DNA of 64,000 nucleotides, taken from the NCBI GenBank assembly GCA_937868765.1, contig CALMNL010000008.1, positions 62,001 through 126,000 of the forward strand, in the 5' to 3' direction. Shown here one piece after another: positions 8,607-16,932 of the stretch (positions within the stretch are counted from its first letter, which is position 1; each line of letters begins with the position of its first letter). Below the pieces are notes generated by a model. The model did not search any database, had not been told where the DNA came from, and was given only the letters and a program-made list of their open reading frames with translations. The stretch is from an uncultured Desulfatitalea sp. (GTDB lineage Bacteria > Desulfobacterota > Desulfobacteria > Desulfobacterales > Desulfosarcinaceae). A program made the position numbers and the translations under genes.

Positions 8607-9476
8607 TTATCTCTCTTCTTCGAATTGAACGCCGAACAGCCCGGCGGGCCGGAACAGAAGCACCAGGATCATGATGGACAGGGCCACGGCGCCCTTGAGG
8701 AAGGCGCCCGATGGAAGCAGGAAGACCACCATCGCCTCGGCGAAGCCGAGGATGAACGCCGCGTAGAAGCTGCCCTTGATGCTGCCCATGCCGCCCAGCA
8801 CCACCACCGCCATCATCATGATCAGCGGGTGGCTCCACATGAACGGTTCCACCGTGGTCAGGGGTACGATCACCGCCCCGGTGATCCCGGCCAGACCTAC
8901 CGAAATCAACACGGCCATCATGGCCACGCGGCTTTCGTTCATGCCCATGAGGTTGGCGACTTCACGGTCCTGGGCCGTGGCCCGAATGGCTAGCCCCAGT
9001 TTGGTGTGCAGCAGAAACAGGCGCATCAGGCCCAGCACCACCAGCACCGAGACAAAGGTCAGCAGTTGCTGATAGAAGACCTTGACGCCGAACAGGGTGG
9101 TGTATCCCTTGATCAGGGCGGGCACGCTCAGGTAGTCGCCGGTGAAGATCAGCAACATCACCTCTTGAAAGGCGATGGCCAGGGCGATGGTGCCGATCAG
9201 CACCGCCTGTTCATGTTCGCGGATGGGTTTGATGAAAAGCGTGTAGGCGATGTAGCCCAGGAAGGTTACGAAGACCACCGCAGCGAGCATGGCGCCCACC
9301 GGGTTGAAACCCAGGCGGTAGGTGCAGAAGTAAATACAGTAAGCCGCCACCATATAGAAGGCCGTATGGGCGATATTGACGATGCGGGCCACGCCGAAGA
9401 TCAGGGAAAAGCCGATGGCCAGCAGCGCGTAAGTGCTGCCGTTGATCAGGGTGGTGATCAGGATGTCGAATACCAT
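8607..9476 (-). CDS. livH: LivH-type ABC permease
   Basis: 289 residues, second inner-membrane permease of the importer. N-terminal LINGSTYALLAIGFSLIFGVARIVN is the classic LivH opening, and VVLGGMGSIKGSFYAAFILG near residues 230-250 is the coupling loop region that meets the ATPases. Start ATG at 9474-9476. It lies 87 bp after the substrate-binding protein gene and 2 bp before livM. Confidence 0.94.
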   Translation of the reverse strand: MVFDILITTLINGSTYALLAIGFSLIFGVARIVNIAHTAFYMVAAYCIYFCTYRLGFNPVGAMLAAVVFVTFLGYIAYTLFIKPIREHEQAVLIGTIALAIAFQEVMLLIFTGDYLSVPALIKGYTTLFGVKVFYQQLLTFVSVLVVLGLMRLFLLHTKLGLAIRATAQDREVANLMGMNESRVAMMAVLISVGLAGITGAVIVPLTTVEPFMWSHPLIMMMAVVVLGGMGSIKGSFYAAFILGFAEAMVVFLLPSGAFLKGAVALSIMILVLLFRPAGLFGVQFEEER

Positions 9477-9563
9477 AACGCCTCGTTGTGCATAGGGAGC
9501 CGACCCCCCGGCCGCATCGGGCGGCCAGGGGGTGGCGTCGTTTCTTGAGCTGAAAGGGATTTG

Positions 9564-10880
9564 CTATTTTTTATAAGCGGCTTCGACCCATGGAGGAATC
9601 GTGTAGTCGACGATTCCCTTGTAGGTGATTTCGGGGGCACCTTCCGAAGCCTTCCATTTATTGGGCCATACGCCCACCGACTTTCCTTTGATCCACTGAA
9701 CGCCCAGGCTGGTCAGGTATCCCGGACCCCAGGTCAAGTCATGCAGGGGGCGGCCTTGATCATCTTTCATGTATTTGACGAGGCCACCAGAGGTCTTGTA
9801 TTCACTGTCTTCGAGGACTTTGACGATCTTATCCGCATCGAGGCTGCCCACTTTTTCGATGGTTGGAACCAGCGCGTACTTGATGGCACTGTAGGTGTCC
9901 GCGGTATAGGCCGGCTTTTCTCCGAATTTTTTGATGTACGTATCTACAAAAGGCGCGGTCAGCTCGTTGTATTCCACTCCGCGGACGTATGTGTCCATTG
10001 TGAAGACATACTCACCCATGCCCTGGGTGGCTTCCCAGAAACCGTCTTTCTGAGCTTCCACGTTGATGCCCACCTGCACCGCCGGGATCTTCAACTCGCC
10101 GGCCTGGCGGGCGAAGGGGATGCCCACCGAGGAAGAAAAGATAGTGAAGATCATCTGAGCGCCGGAACGCTGGATGGCCGAGAGCTCGGCGGTCACATCG
10201 GTGGCCACCGGCGAGGGCCGCCAGATGCCCGCCACTTCCATGCCGACCTTGGGCAGAAACCCTTCCGCGGCGCTGACCATGGGGTCGGCCCACATGGCCT
10301 TTTCCGCCACGATGGCCACTTTGACCCCCGGAAGGTTGAGTTTGGCTTTGAGGATGTCGCCCACGTACTTGAGGTGCAGGAAGCTGGTCTTGACCAGGAA
10401 TTTGGAGTTGAAGGGCGTACCGCGGAAGAAGTATTTATACGTATCGTAGTTCTGGGCCACGCGCTCGCACAGTTCCGGATGGGCCGCGCCGCAGCCGATG
10501 AAGATCTTCTTGTACTCCATGGCGATGTCCTGCATGGCCAGCACCGCCTCGCTGCGGAAGCCGCCTACCACGAAGTCTACTTTGTTCTTGGTCATGAGCA
10601 GTTCCATGGCGTTGGTGGCGTCGGTGACGTTGAGGAACTCGTTGGAGTCGGCCTGGACCAGCTCGATCTTCATCGTCTTGTTGCCGACCTTGACGCCGCC
10701 TTTGGCATTGATCTCTTCGGCCGCCATGGTGGCGCCGTTCCAGTGTCCCTTGCCTTGAACGAATTGCATCGGGCCGATGACGCCGATTTTGATCGTATCG
10801 GCCGCCCATGCCGAGGCTGCGAAGGTAAGGGCGATTGCCGCCATCATGATCACGATCCCTAAACGTCTCTTGCCTTTCAT
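9564..10880 (-). CDS. livK: Periplasmic substrate-binding protein of the liv-type importer
   Basis: 438 residues. A signal peptide (MKGKRRLGIVIMMAAIAL, cleaved after ASAWA) is followed by a type I periplasmic-binding fold (DTIKIGVIGPMQFVQGKGHWN, peripla_BP_6 family). It captures the substrate in the periplasm for LivHM. At about 410 mature residues it is longer than amino-acid-binding LivK (about 350), as seen for homologues bound to acids or aromatics. Start ATG 10878-10880 has AGGAGAAACT upstream; upstream in-frame codons are rejected because they lack the signal peptide. First gene of the operon. Confidence 0.9.
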   Translation of the reverse strand: MKGKRRLGIVIMMAAIALTFAASAWAADTIKIGVIGPMQFVQGKGHWNGATMAAEEINAKGGVKVGNKTMKIELVQADSNEFLNVTDATNAMELLMTKNKVDFVVGGFRSEAVLAMQDIAMEYKKIFIGCGAAHPELCERVAQNYDTYKYFFRGTPFNSKFLVKTSFLHLKYVGDILKAKLNLPGVKVAIVAEKAMWADPMVSAAEGFLPKVGMEVAGIWRPSPVATDVTAELSAIQRSGAQMIFTIFSSSVGIPFARQAGELKIPAVQVGINVEAQKDGFWEATQGMGEYVFTMDTYVRGVEYNELTAPFVDTYIKKFGEKPAYTADTYSAIKYALVPTIEKVGSLDADKIVKVLEDSEYKTSGGLVKYMKDDQGRPLHDLTWGPGYLTSLGVQWIKGKSVGVWPNKWKASEGAPEITYKGIVDYTIPPWVEAAYKK

Positions 10881-11128
10881 AGTTTCTCCTTTCCCTCGTG
10901 ATGCACACGGGTTTGCCGTTTGTTGGCCTGACGGCCTGAAATCTGTCACATGGAAGGTGGACAGGATTAAGATTATGGGGGCGCTCGATCCGTGCCCTTT
11001 GCTTTGGATGGGTATTTCGCCACTGGTGAAAGCCTTGCGTTAAGAGGTTCAAACCAGCTCAGGAGCCCACATCGGGATCGGGATATCCACATTCAATAAG
11101 AAACTGAACTCAATTCATTGTTTAAATT

Positions 11129-11158
11129 TTTGTATGCCATGGTTGGCAAAGTTGTCAA
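11129..11158 (-). promoter_or_regulatory. Probable sigma70 promoter for the liv operon
   Basis: Minus strand: TTGACA (11153-11158), an 18-bp spacer, then TACAAA (11129-11134). The -35 is perfect and the -10 matches four of six positions. It would give livK a leader of about 245 nt. Confidence 0.5.
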
Positions 11159-11362
11159 CAGCTTGTCACGGAAGGATCAGCGGCGGGCAGAGTCGATTAC
11201 AAATTAAAAACAAAGCTATTTGTACCGATAACGGCCAGTTACCGGATTCGAGGATGCGAAATCGCGTTCGAAAAGGACGGGCATCGGAGGTGGGCACAAC
11301 CATACGTTGGTGGACAAATTCGCATTTTGTCCGCCTGGGGTCCCCTGATGGAAAGATGCTTG

Positions 11363-11386
11363 CCGGAGGCCCCGGGGGGCCTCCGG
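11363..11386 (-). terminator. GC hairpin after prpE (possible terminator)
   Basis: CCGGAGGCCCC and GGGGCCTCCGG form an 11-bp perfect stem with a 2-base gap. It lies 16 bp beyond the prpE stop codon. There is no clear T tract on the minus strand, so it is a weak candidate for an intrinsic terminator. Confidence 0.4.
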
Positions 11387-11401
11387 GCGAAGGGGGATAC
11401 C

Positions 11402-13312
11402 TTATTTGGGTCGGGCCTTGGCCAGTCCGATGGTGCCCAGGGCACTCTCGATTTCGCCTAAAATGGTGGGGTCATCGATAGTGGCCGGTACCTTGTACTC
11501 CTTGTTGTCGGCGATCTTCTGGATGGTGCCGCGCAAAATTTTGCCGGACCGGGTCTTGGGCAGCCGTTTGACCACCGTGGCTTTCTTGAAGTCGGCCACC
11601 GGTCCGATCCGCTCGCGCACCATCTTGATCACCTCGGCGATGATCTCCGTTTCAGGCCGTTTGACGCCGGCCTTGAGCACCAGGAATCCCACCGGCACCT
11701 GGCCCTTGAGGGTGTCGTCCACCCCCAGCACCGCGCATTCGGCCACGTCGGGATGATCAGAGAGCACCTCCTCCATGGCACCCGTGGAAAGTCGATGCCC
11801 GGCCACATTGATGATGTCATCGGTGCGGGTCATGACATAGGCATAGCCGTCGGCATCGATGAATCCGGCATCGGCGGTTTTATAGTAGCCGGGGAACTCG
11901 GCCAGATAGGATTCGATATAGCGCTGGTCGTTGTTCCACAAGGTGGGCAGGGTCCCCGGGGGCAGCGGCAGTTTGACCACCAGGGCGCCGATATCCCCCG
12001 CTTTGACCTGTGCTCTGGTTTCCGGGTCGAGCACTTGCAGGTTCCAGCCCGGCGCCGGTTTGGTGGGCGAGCCCTCTTTGACCGGATAGGCGTGCAGGCC
12101 CATGCAGTTGGCACAGATGGCCCATCCGGTTTCCGTCTGCCACCAGTGATCGATGACCGGCACTTTCAACTGGTTGCGCGCCCATTTGAGGGTATCGGGG
12201 TCCAATCGTTCGCCGGCCAGGAAAAGGGCCCGGAACTTGGACAGATCGTACTGTTTGATGAGCCGGCCCTCGGGATCTTCGCGTTTGATCGCCCGGAAGG
12301 CGGTGGGCGCCGTGAACATGGTGCTCACCTTGTGCTGGGAGATCACCCGCCAGAAGGCGCCGGCATCGGGCGTGCCCACGGGCTTGCCTTCGTAGAGGAT
12401 GGTGGTACAGCCTTTGAGCAGCGGGCCGTAGACGATATACGAGTGGCCCACCACCCAGCCCACGTCCGAGGCGGCCCAGTACACTTCGCCGGCATCCACG
12501 TTGTAGATGGCTTTCATGCTCCATTTGAGGGCCACGGCATGGCCGCCGTTGTCGCGCACCACACCCTTGGGTTGTCCGGTGGTGCCTGACGTATAAAGGA
12601 TGTAAAGCGGATCGGTGGCTGCCACCGGCACGCAATCGGCCGGTTGGGCCCCGGCCATGGCTTCTTTCCAATCCAGATCGCGGCCGGCGATCAGATCGCA
12701 AGGCTGCATGGGCCGCTGCAGGATGATGCATTTCTGGGGTTTGCTCTGGGCCATCTGAATGGCGGCATCCAACAGGGGTTTGTAGGCGATGATGCGCTGC
12801 ACCTCGATTCCGCAGGAGGCCGAGACGATCACCTTGGGTTTGGCGTCGTTGATGCGCGTGGCCAACTCGTTGGCGGCGAATCCGCCGAACACCACCGAAT
12901 GCACGGCGCCGATGCGGGCGCAGGCCAGCATGGCGATGGCCGCTTCGGGTATCATCGGCATATAGATGATGACCCGATCGCCCTTGGTGACCCCCTGGCC
13001 TTTCAGGGCCCCCGCGAACCGGGCCACCTCATCGCGAAGTTGCCGATAGGTGAAGCTTTTCAACGTATTGGTGACCGGGCTGTCGTAAATCAGGGCCGCC
13101 TGATCGCCTCGTCCCATGGCGATGTGATGATCGAGGGCATTGTAGCAGGTATTGAGCTGACCGCCCACGAACCAGCGGTAGAACGGCTGGTTGCTGCCGT
13201 CCAGAACTTTGTCCCAACGCTGGGTCCAAACGATATCTTCCGCCGCATCTCCCCAAAATCCTTCAGGATCGTTGATGGAACGCTCATATGCCTGTCGGTA
13301 CGCATCCGTCAT
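11402..13312 (-). CDS. prpE: Propionyl-CoA synthetase (PrpE-like acyl-CoA synthetase)
   Basis: 636 residues, close to the 628 of E. coli PrpE. It converts propionate (possibly acetate too), CoA and ATP to the acyl-CoA, AMP and PPi in the cytoplasm. An ACAS N-terminal domain comes first, then LYTSGTTGQPKGVVRDNGGH; RDNGG after the P-loop matches PrpE (RDTGG) better than acetyl-CoA synthetase (LHTTGGY). WWQTETGW is the acyl-binding and adenylate motif. RTDDIINVAGHRLSTGAMEE is the C-terminal hinge, and Lys in TRSGKILRG is the residue regulated by acetylation in this family. Start ATG 13310-13312 with GGAGG. It stands alone. Confidence 0.9.
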   Translation of the reverse strand: MTDAYRQAYERSINDPEGFWGDAAEDIVWTQRWDKVLDGSNQPFYRWFVGGQLNTCYNALDHHIAMGRGDQAALIYDSPVTNTLKSFTYRQLRDEVARFAGALKGQGVTKGDRVIIYMPMIPEAAIAMLACARIGAVHSVVFGGFAANELATRINDAKPKVIVSASCGIEVQRIIAYKPLLDAAIQMAQSKPQKCIILQRPMQPCDLIAGRDLDWKEAMAGAQPADCVPVAATDPLYILYTSGTTGQPKGVVRDNGGHAVALKWSMKAIYNVDAGEVYWAASDVGWVVGHSYIVYGPLLKGCTTILYEGKPVGTPDAGAFWRVISQHKVSTMFTAPTAFRAIKREDPEGRLIKQYDLSKFRALFLAGERLDPDTLKWARNQLKVPVIDHWWQTETGWAICANCMGLHAYPVKEGSPTKPAPGWNLQVLDPETRAQVKAGDIGALVVKLPLPPGTLPTLWNNDQRYIESYLAEFPGYYKTADAGFIDADGYAYVMTRTDDIINVAGHRLSTGAMEEVLSDHPDVAECAVLGVDDTLKGQVPVGFLVLKAGVKRPETEIIAEVIKMVRERIGPVADFKKATVVKRLPKTRSGKILRGTIQKIADNKEYKVPATIDDPTILGEIESALGTIGLAKARPK

Positions 13313-13502
13313 TGTGGCCTCCTCGGTCTCGGTGGGTTGGGTTTACAGATGTGACATTAGAAAAGGGGTATTCTGATGTCAAGGTAAAAAATGAATGAAA
13401 TACAGCCACTGAATAAATTGTAAAATAAGTGAAGGAAATTGTCATACATATTGGAGATTCATGAAACGATCGCCAAGATGCTGTGGGAACGGTGCATGGC
13501 GG

Positions 13503-13577
13503 AAGGGGCTCACGATCGGATCCAGCAATGCGCTGCAAAGGGGCTCACGATCGGATCCGGCAATGCGCTACGAAGGG
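13503..13577. repeat. 35-bp tandem repeat at the 3' end of nrdG
   Basis: A unit beginning AAGGGGCTCACGATCGGATC occurs at 13503 and again at 13538 with two base differences, and the third start AAGGGGCT is at 13573. The second copy covers the last codons and stop of nrdG; the first copy lies downstream of it. This looks like a recent slippage or unequal-crossover duplication of the gene's tail. It is not a CRISPR: there are no spacers. Confidence 0.85.
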
Positions 13578-14291
13578 GCTGGCGGCGGCCCGCAGCCGTT
13601 CCATCTCGGGAGGGGTAAAGCCTGGGAAACGGTTGGCGAAAAAGGCAGGGTTCAGCAGCGACACGTCCCGGAACGGTTGCAGGATATAACGGCGCGCCCC
13701 CTCGATGCTACGGGCCATTTCCGTGATCAGCGCCTCATCGACAAAGGGCCGCAGGCAGGTGGTACGGAATTCATAGTCCAGGCCGCAGGTCATGATCAGG
13801 CGGATGCTCCGGCCCAGGCTGCGGCGAAGCGCCGCCGCCGCGTCGGGGGGTATCAGCGGCGGCCCGTAGCGCGCCATGGCCGTTTTGAGGTCCATGGCCA
13901 GGTAGTCCACCAGGCCTTCCCGGATCATTCGGCCCAACACTTCCGGGCGGCTGCCGTTGGTGTCCAGCTTCACGGCCAGTCCCTGTTCACGAATGGCGCG
14001 GCACAGGTGCTCGAGCCCGGGAGAGAGGGTGGGTTCTCCGCCGCTGATCACCACGCCGTCGAGCAGGGACCGCCGCGGCGCCAGAAAAGCGGTGAGCTGG
14101 TCCAGGGTGATCCGCTCGGGGAAGCGGCCCCGGGCCAGCTCCGGATTGTGGCAGTAGGGGCAGGCGAAGTTGCAGCCGGAAACAAAGACCACACAGCTGA
14201 TCCTGTCGGGAAAGTCGATGAGCGATTGCTTCTGTAGACCGGCCAGGATCATTTGCGGCGCATCAGCGTGAAGCTGCTTCGGCCCGTTCAC
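13545..14291 (-). CDS. nrdG: Anaerobic RNR-activating radical-SAM protein
   Basis: 248 residues. It uses a 4Fe-4S cluster and S-adenosylmethionine to place the glycyl radical on NrdD. The cluster motif is CNFACPYCHN (CX3CX2C) and the SAM-binding GGE is in VVISGGEPTLS. It is the longer NrdG type of strict anaerobes (TIGR02495-like) rather than the 150-residue E. coli type. The GTG at 14289-14291 has a GGAGG site and overlaps nrdD by 29 bp. An ATG at 14250-14252, 10 bp after the nrdD stop, gives an N-terminus more typical of the family but has no ribosome binding site. A 35-bp duplication covers its stop. Confidence 0.92.
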   Translation of the reverse strand: MNGPKQLHADAPQMILAGLQKQSLIDFPDRISCVVFVSGCNFACPYCHNPELARGRFPERITLDQLTAFLAPRRSLLDGVVISGGEPTLSPGLEHLCRAIREQGLAVKLDTNGSRPEVLGRMIREGLVDYLAMDLKTAMARYGPPLIPPDAAAALRRSLGRSIRLIMTCGLDYEFRTTCLRPFVDEALITEMARSIEGARRYILQPFRDVSLLNPAFFANRFPGFTPPEMERLRAAASPFVAHCRIRS

Positions 14292-16479
14292 AAACCGGCG
14301 CCTCCGCTTCGAGGGGCGCTGTTTGGCCCCGCTGGGCCGTTGCCGGGGCGGGTCTACTCACCACGGTGACATTCAGCTCGGGGTCCACCGATTCAACGCG
14401 GTAGGTCTTGCGCAGGGCATATTCGGCCTGCTTGCCATCGTTCCACTGCTTCACCGGCCGCAGGTAGCCCACCACCCGGGAGTAGATTTCGGTCTCCTGG
14501 TTGCAATGGGCGCATCGCACCTGCTCGCCTTGCAGATAGCCGTGGGTGGGGCAGATGCTGAAAGTGGGGGTCAGGGTGAAATAGGGCAAATGGTAGTTGG
14601 AGGCGATTTTGCGCACCAGGGACTTGACCGCCTGGATGCCGCTCAACTGCTCGCCCAGAAAGATATGCAGCACCGTGCCGCCGGTATACTTGGTCTGGAG
14701 CTGGTCCTGGAGCTGGAAGGTCTGGTAGAGGTCGTCGGTATAGTTCACCGGCAGCTGGGTGGAGTTGGTGTAGTAGGGGGCCGCGCCTTTGCGGGATTCG
14801 TTCTCGTTGGAGCAGACGATGTCGCCATAGCGCTTCTTGTCCAGCATGGCCAGGCGGTAGGAGGTGCCTTCGGCCGGGGTGGCCTCCAGGTTGAAGATAT
14901 CGCCGGTTTCGTCCTGCACCTTGGCCAGCAGTTCGCGCAGAGAGTCCATTACCCGCAGAGCGAAAGCCTGGCCCTCCATGGTGCCGATGTCCTTGCCCAG
15001 GAAGTTGAGGCAGGCTTCGTTCATGCCGATGATGCCGATGGTGGAAAAATGATTCTTCCAGTAAGTGCCGCTGCCCTGCTTGACTTCGCGCAGGTAGAAG
15101 CGCGAGTAGGGGTACAGGTTCTTTTCGGTGAACTTCTCGAGCACCTTGCGCTTGATGATCAGACTCTCCACCGCCAGGCGCACCTTGCTCTCCAGTTCCT
15201 TGAAGAAATCCTTCTCGCCGTCGGCCTCGTAACCGATGCGCGGCAGGTTGATGGTCACCACGCCGATGGAGCCGGTGAGCGGGTTGGCCCCGAAGAGGCC
15301 GCCGCCGCGCTTGAGCAGTTCACGGTTGTCCAGGCGCAACCGGCAGCACATGGAGCGCGCGTCTTCCGGGGACATGTCGGAGTTGACGAAGTTGGAGAAG
15401 TAGGGGATGCCGTACTTGGCCGTCATCTGCCATACCAGGTCCAGGTTGGGATTGTCCCAGTCGAAATCGGGGGTGATATTATAGGTGGGGATGGGGAAGG
15501 TGAAGACCCGCCCCTTGGCGTCGCCGGCCATCATCACGTCGGCAAAGGCACGGTTGATCAAGTCCATCTCGGGCTGGAAGGCGGCATAGGTCTCTTCCAG
15601 TTCCCGGCCGCCCACGATCACCGGGTGATCCTTGAGGATCGAGGGCACGCACAGGTCCATGGTGATGTTGGTGAAGGGGGTCTGAAAGCCCACCCGGGTG
15701 GGGATGTTGATGTTGAAGATGAACTCCTGCAGCGCCTGTTTCACCTTTTCATAGGTCAGCCCGTCGTAGCGTACGAAGGGCGCCAGTAACGTGTCGAAGT
15801 TGGAGAGGGCCTGGGCGCCGGCCGCTTCTCCCTGCAGGGTATAGAAAAAGTTGACGATCTGGCCCAGGGCCGAGCGCAGGTGTTTGGGCGGCGCGCTCTC
15901 CACCTTGCCCTCCACGCCTTTGAAACCATTCTTCAGCAGATCCTTCAGGTCCCAGCCCACGCAGTAGACCGAAAGCAGGCTCAAATCGTGGATATGCAGA
16001 TCGCCATCCTTATGGGCTTGGCGGATTTGGGGCGGGTAGATCTTGTTGAGCCAGTATTCGGAGGTGACATCCGAAGAGATGTAGTTGTTGAGCCCCTGCA
16101 GCGAGTAGCACATGTTGCTGTTCTCTTTGATCTTCCAATCCAGGCGCTGAATATAGTGATCCACCAGGTCCACATTGGCCTTGGTGGTGATGCTGCGGAT
16201 CTGGGCGTGCTGTTCTCGGTAGAGGATGTAGGCCTTGGCCGTGCTGTGGTAAGGCGATTCGAGCAGAACGTGTTCGACGATGTCCTGGATCTCTTCCACC
16301 TCGGGCATCGGTCCCAGGCGCATTTCGTGGGCCAGGGTCAGGACACGCAAGGTGAGCTTGCGGGCGTCGCGCTCGGCGAACTCCCCGGTGGCCTGGCCGG
16401 CCTTGGCGATGGCGGCTGTGATCTTGGTGGAATCGAACTCGACGATGCGTCCATCTCGCTTCTTGATTTGTTCAAACAC
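14263..16479 (-). CDS. nrdD: Class III (anaerobic) ribonucleoside-triphosphate reductase
   Basis: 738 residues. Reduces NTPs to dNTPs using a glycyl radical and works only without oxygen. An ATP-cone allosteric domain is at the N-terminus (KRDGRIVEFDSTKITAAI). The finger-loop domain ends with a zinc site (CPTHGYLQGE and CAHC) and the glycyl-radical motif SRVVGYLRPV. Start is GTG 16477-16479, preceded by AAAGGAG. It is co-transcribed with nrdG and divergent from nrdJ; two NrdR-box-like sites lie about 230-275 bp upstream of its start. Confidence 0.96.
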   Translation of the reverse strand: MFEQIKKRDGRIVEFDSTKITAAIAKAGQATGEFAERDARKLTLRVLTLAHEMRLGPMPEVEEIQDIVEHVLLESPYHSTAKAYILYREQHAQIRSITTKANVDLVDHYIQRLDWKIKENSNMCYSLQGLNNYISSDVTSEYWLNKIYPPQIRQAHKDGDLHIHDLSLLSVYCVGWDLKDLLKNGFKGVEGKVESAPPKHLRSALGQIVNFFYTLQGEAAGAQALSNFDTLLAPFVRYDGLTYEKVKQALQEFIFNINIPTRVGFQTPFTNITMDLCVPSILKDHPVIVGGRELEETYAAFQPEMDLINRAFADVMMAGDAKGRVFTFPIPTYNITPDFDWDNPNLDLVWQMTAKYGIPYFSNFVNSDMSPEDARSMCCRLRLDNRELLKRGGGLFGANPLTGSIGVVTINLPRIGYEADGEKDFFKELESKVRLAVESLIIKRKVLEKFTEKNLYPYSRFYLREVKQGSGTYWKNHFSTIGIIGMNEACLNFLGKDIGTMEGQAFALRVMDSLRELLAKVQDETGDIFNLEATPAEGTSYRLAMLDKKRYGDIVCSNENESRKGAAPYYTNSTQLPVNYTDDLYQTFQLQDQLQTKYTGGTVLHIFLGEQLSGIQAVKSLVRKIASNYHLPYFTLTPTFSICPTHGYLQGEQVRCAHCNQETEIYSRVVGYLRPVKQWNDGKQAEYALRKTYRVESVDPELNVTVVSRPAPATAQRGQTAPLEAEAPVCERAEAASR

Positions 16480-16670
16480 CGCTGGCTCCTTTACGAGGGT
16501 TCAATGGGTGGAAAGGGTGACAACTGGAATCGGGTTGAACTCAGGCCTCCGCGGGAGGCACCACGGGCTGTCGGGGTTTTACATCAGGGGTACGAGTTCA
16601 TCGTTGAACGAGGCGCTTTTGGTACGGTTAAACGGGTTAAAAGCAGCGAAACTTGCAGAATGATGAGTTT

Positions 16671-16698
16671 GTTATCCCAATCTTCCGCTGCCTGTCAA
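16671..16698 (-). promoter_or_regulatory. Probable nrdD promoter
   Basis: Minus strand: TTGACA (16693-16698), a 16-bp spacer and GATAAC (16671-16676). The upstream NrdR-like box begins 11 bp behind the -35. The leader to the nrdD start would be about 185 nt. Confidence 0.5.
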
Positions 16699-16708
16699 TG
16701 GGAAATTT

Positions 16709-16724
16709 CTACAAAATGTAGTTC
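16709..16724. promoter_or_regulatory. NrdR box 1 (predicted operator)
   Basis: CTACAAAATGTAGTTC fits the NrdR-box pattern (roughly ACACWATATNTWGTGT) at most conserved positions. Its start is exactly 31 bp from that of box 2, three helical turns, which is the usual pairing of NrdR sites. The nrdR gene itself lies at 39705-40163. Confidence 0.65.
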
Positions 16725-16734
16725 GTTTTTCCTG

Positions 16735-16764
16735 TTGACATACAACATCTTGTGAGCATACAAA
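16735..16764 (+). promoter_or_regulatory. Probable nrdJ promoter, overlapped by an NrdR box
   Basis: TTGACA (16735-16740), an 18-bp spacer, TACAAA (16759-16764). NrdR box 2 (16740-16755) fills the spacer, so bound NrdR should block RNA polymerase. Confidence 0.55.
16740..16755. promoter_or_regulatory. NrdR box 2 (predicted operator)
   Basis: ATACAACATCTTGTGA is the better of the two matches to the NrdR box. It lies inside the predicted nrdJ promoter and 31 bp from box 1. Confidence 0.68.
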
Positions 16765-16846
16765 ACCTCCATCATCCGCTATTCGGAAACGACGGCCATG
16801 CCCTGCGGGGCTGGGCGGTCGGCATTTTAGGGGCACCTTTTCGGTG

Positions 16847-16885
16847 GGATTGCCGCGGAGGGGTGCCTGCTTCCGCCGGCAATCC
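16847..16885 (+). other. Leader hairpin before nrdJ
   Basis: GGATTGCCG-CGGA (16847-16859) pairs with TCCG-CCGGCAATCC (16872-16885), with a 12-base loop and one bulged C. It has no T tract. It lies 48 bp before the nrdJ start. I find no B12-box, so I do not call it a cobalamin riboswitch. Confidence 0.4.
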
Positions 16886-16932
16886 ATGTCCCATCGATTT
16901 ACCGCTAACCCAACCTGACAGGAGCACATACC

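Larger units (their letters stand above)
10881..11401. other. Intergenic region between livK and prpE
   Basis: About 520 bp without a convincing gene. It holds the probable livK promoter (11129-11158), the roughly 245-nt livK leader, in which I see no known riboswitch, and the GC hairpin after prpE (11363-11386). The ORFs that can be drawn here lack ribosome binding sites and recognisable products. Confidence 0.6.

Noticed and set aside
11134-11481. Plus-strand frame in the livK-prpE intergenic region
   Set aside because: No ribosome site and no recognisable product; it runs into the antisense of prpE.
13503-13577. Possible CRISPR-like repeats
   Set aside because: The repeats are directly adjacent without spacers and include the end of nrdG; they are a tandem duplication.
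16764-16932. Cobalamin riboswitch before nrdJ
   Set aside because: No B12-box-like sequence and the leader is short for the class.
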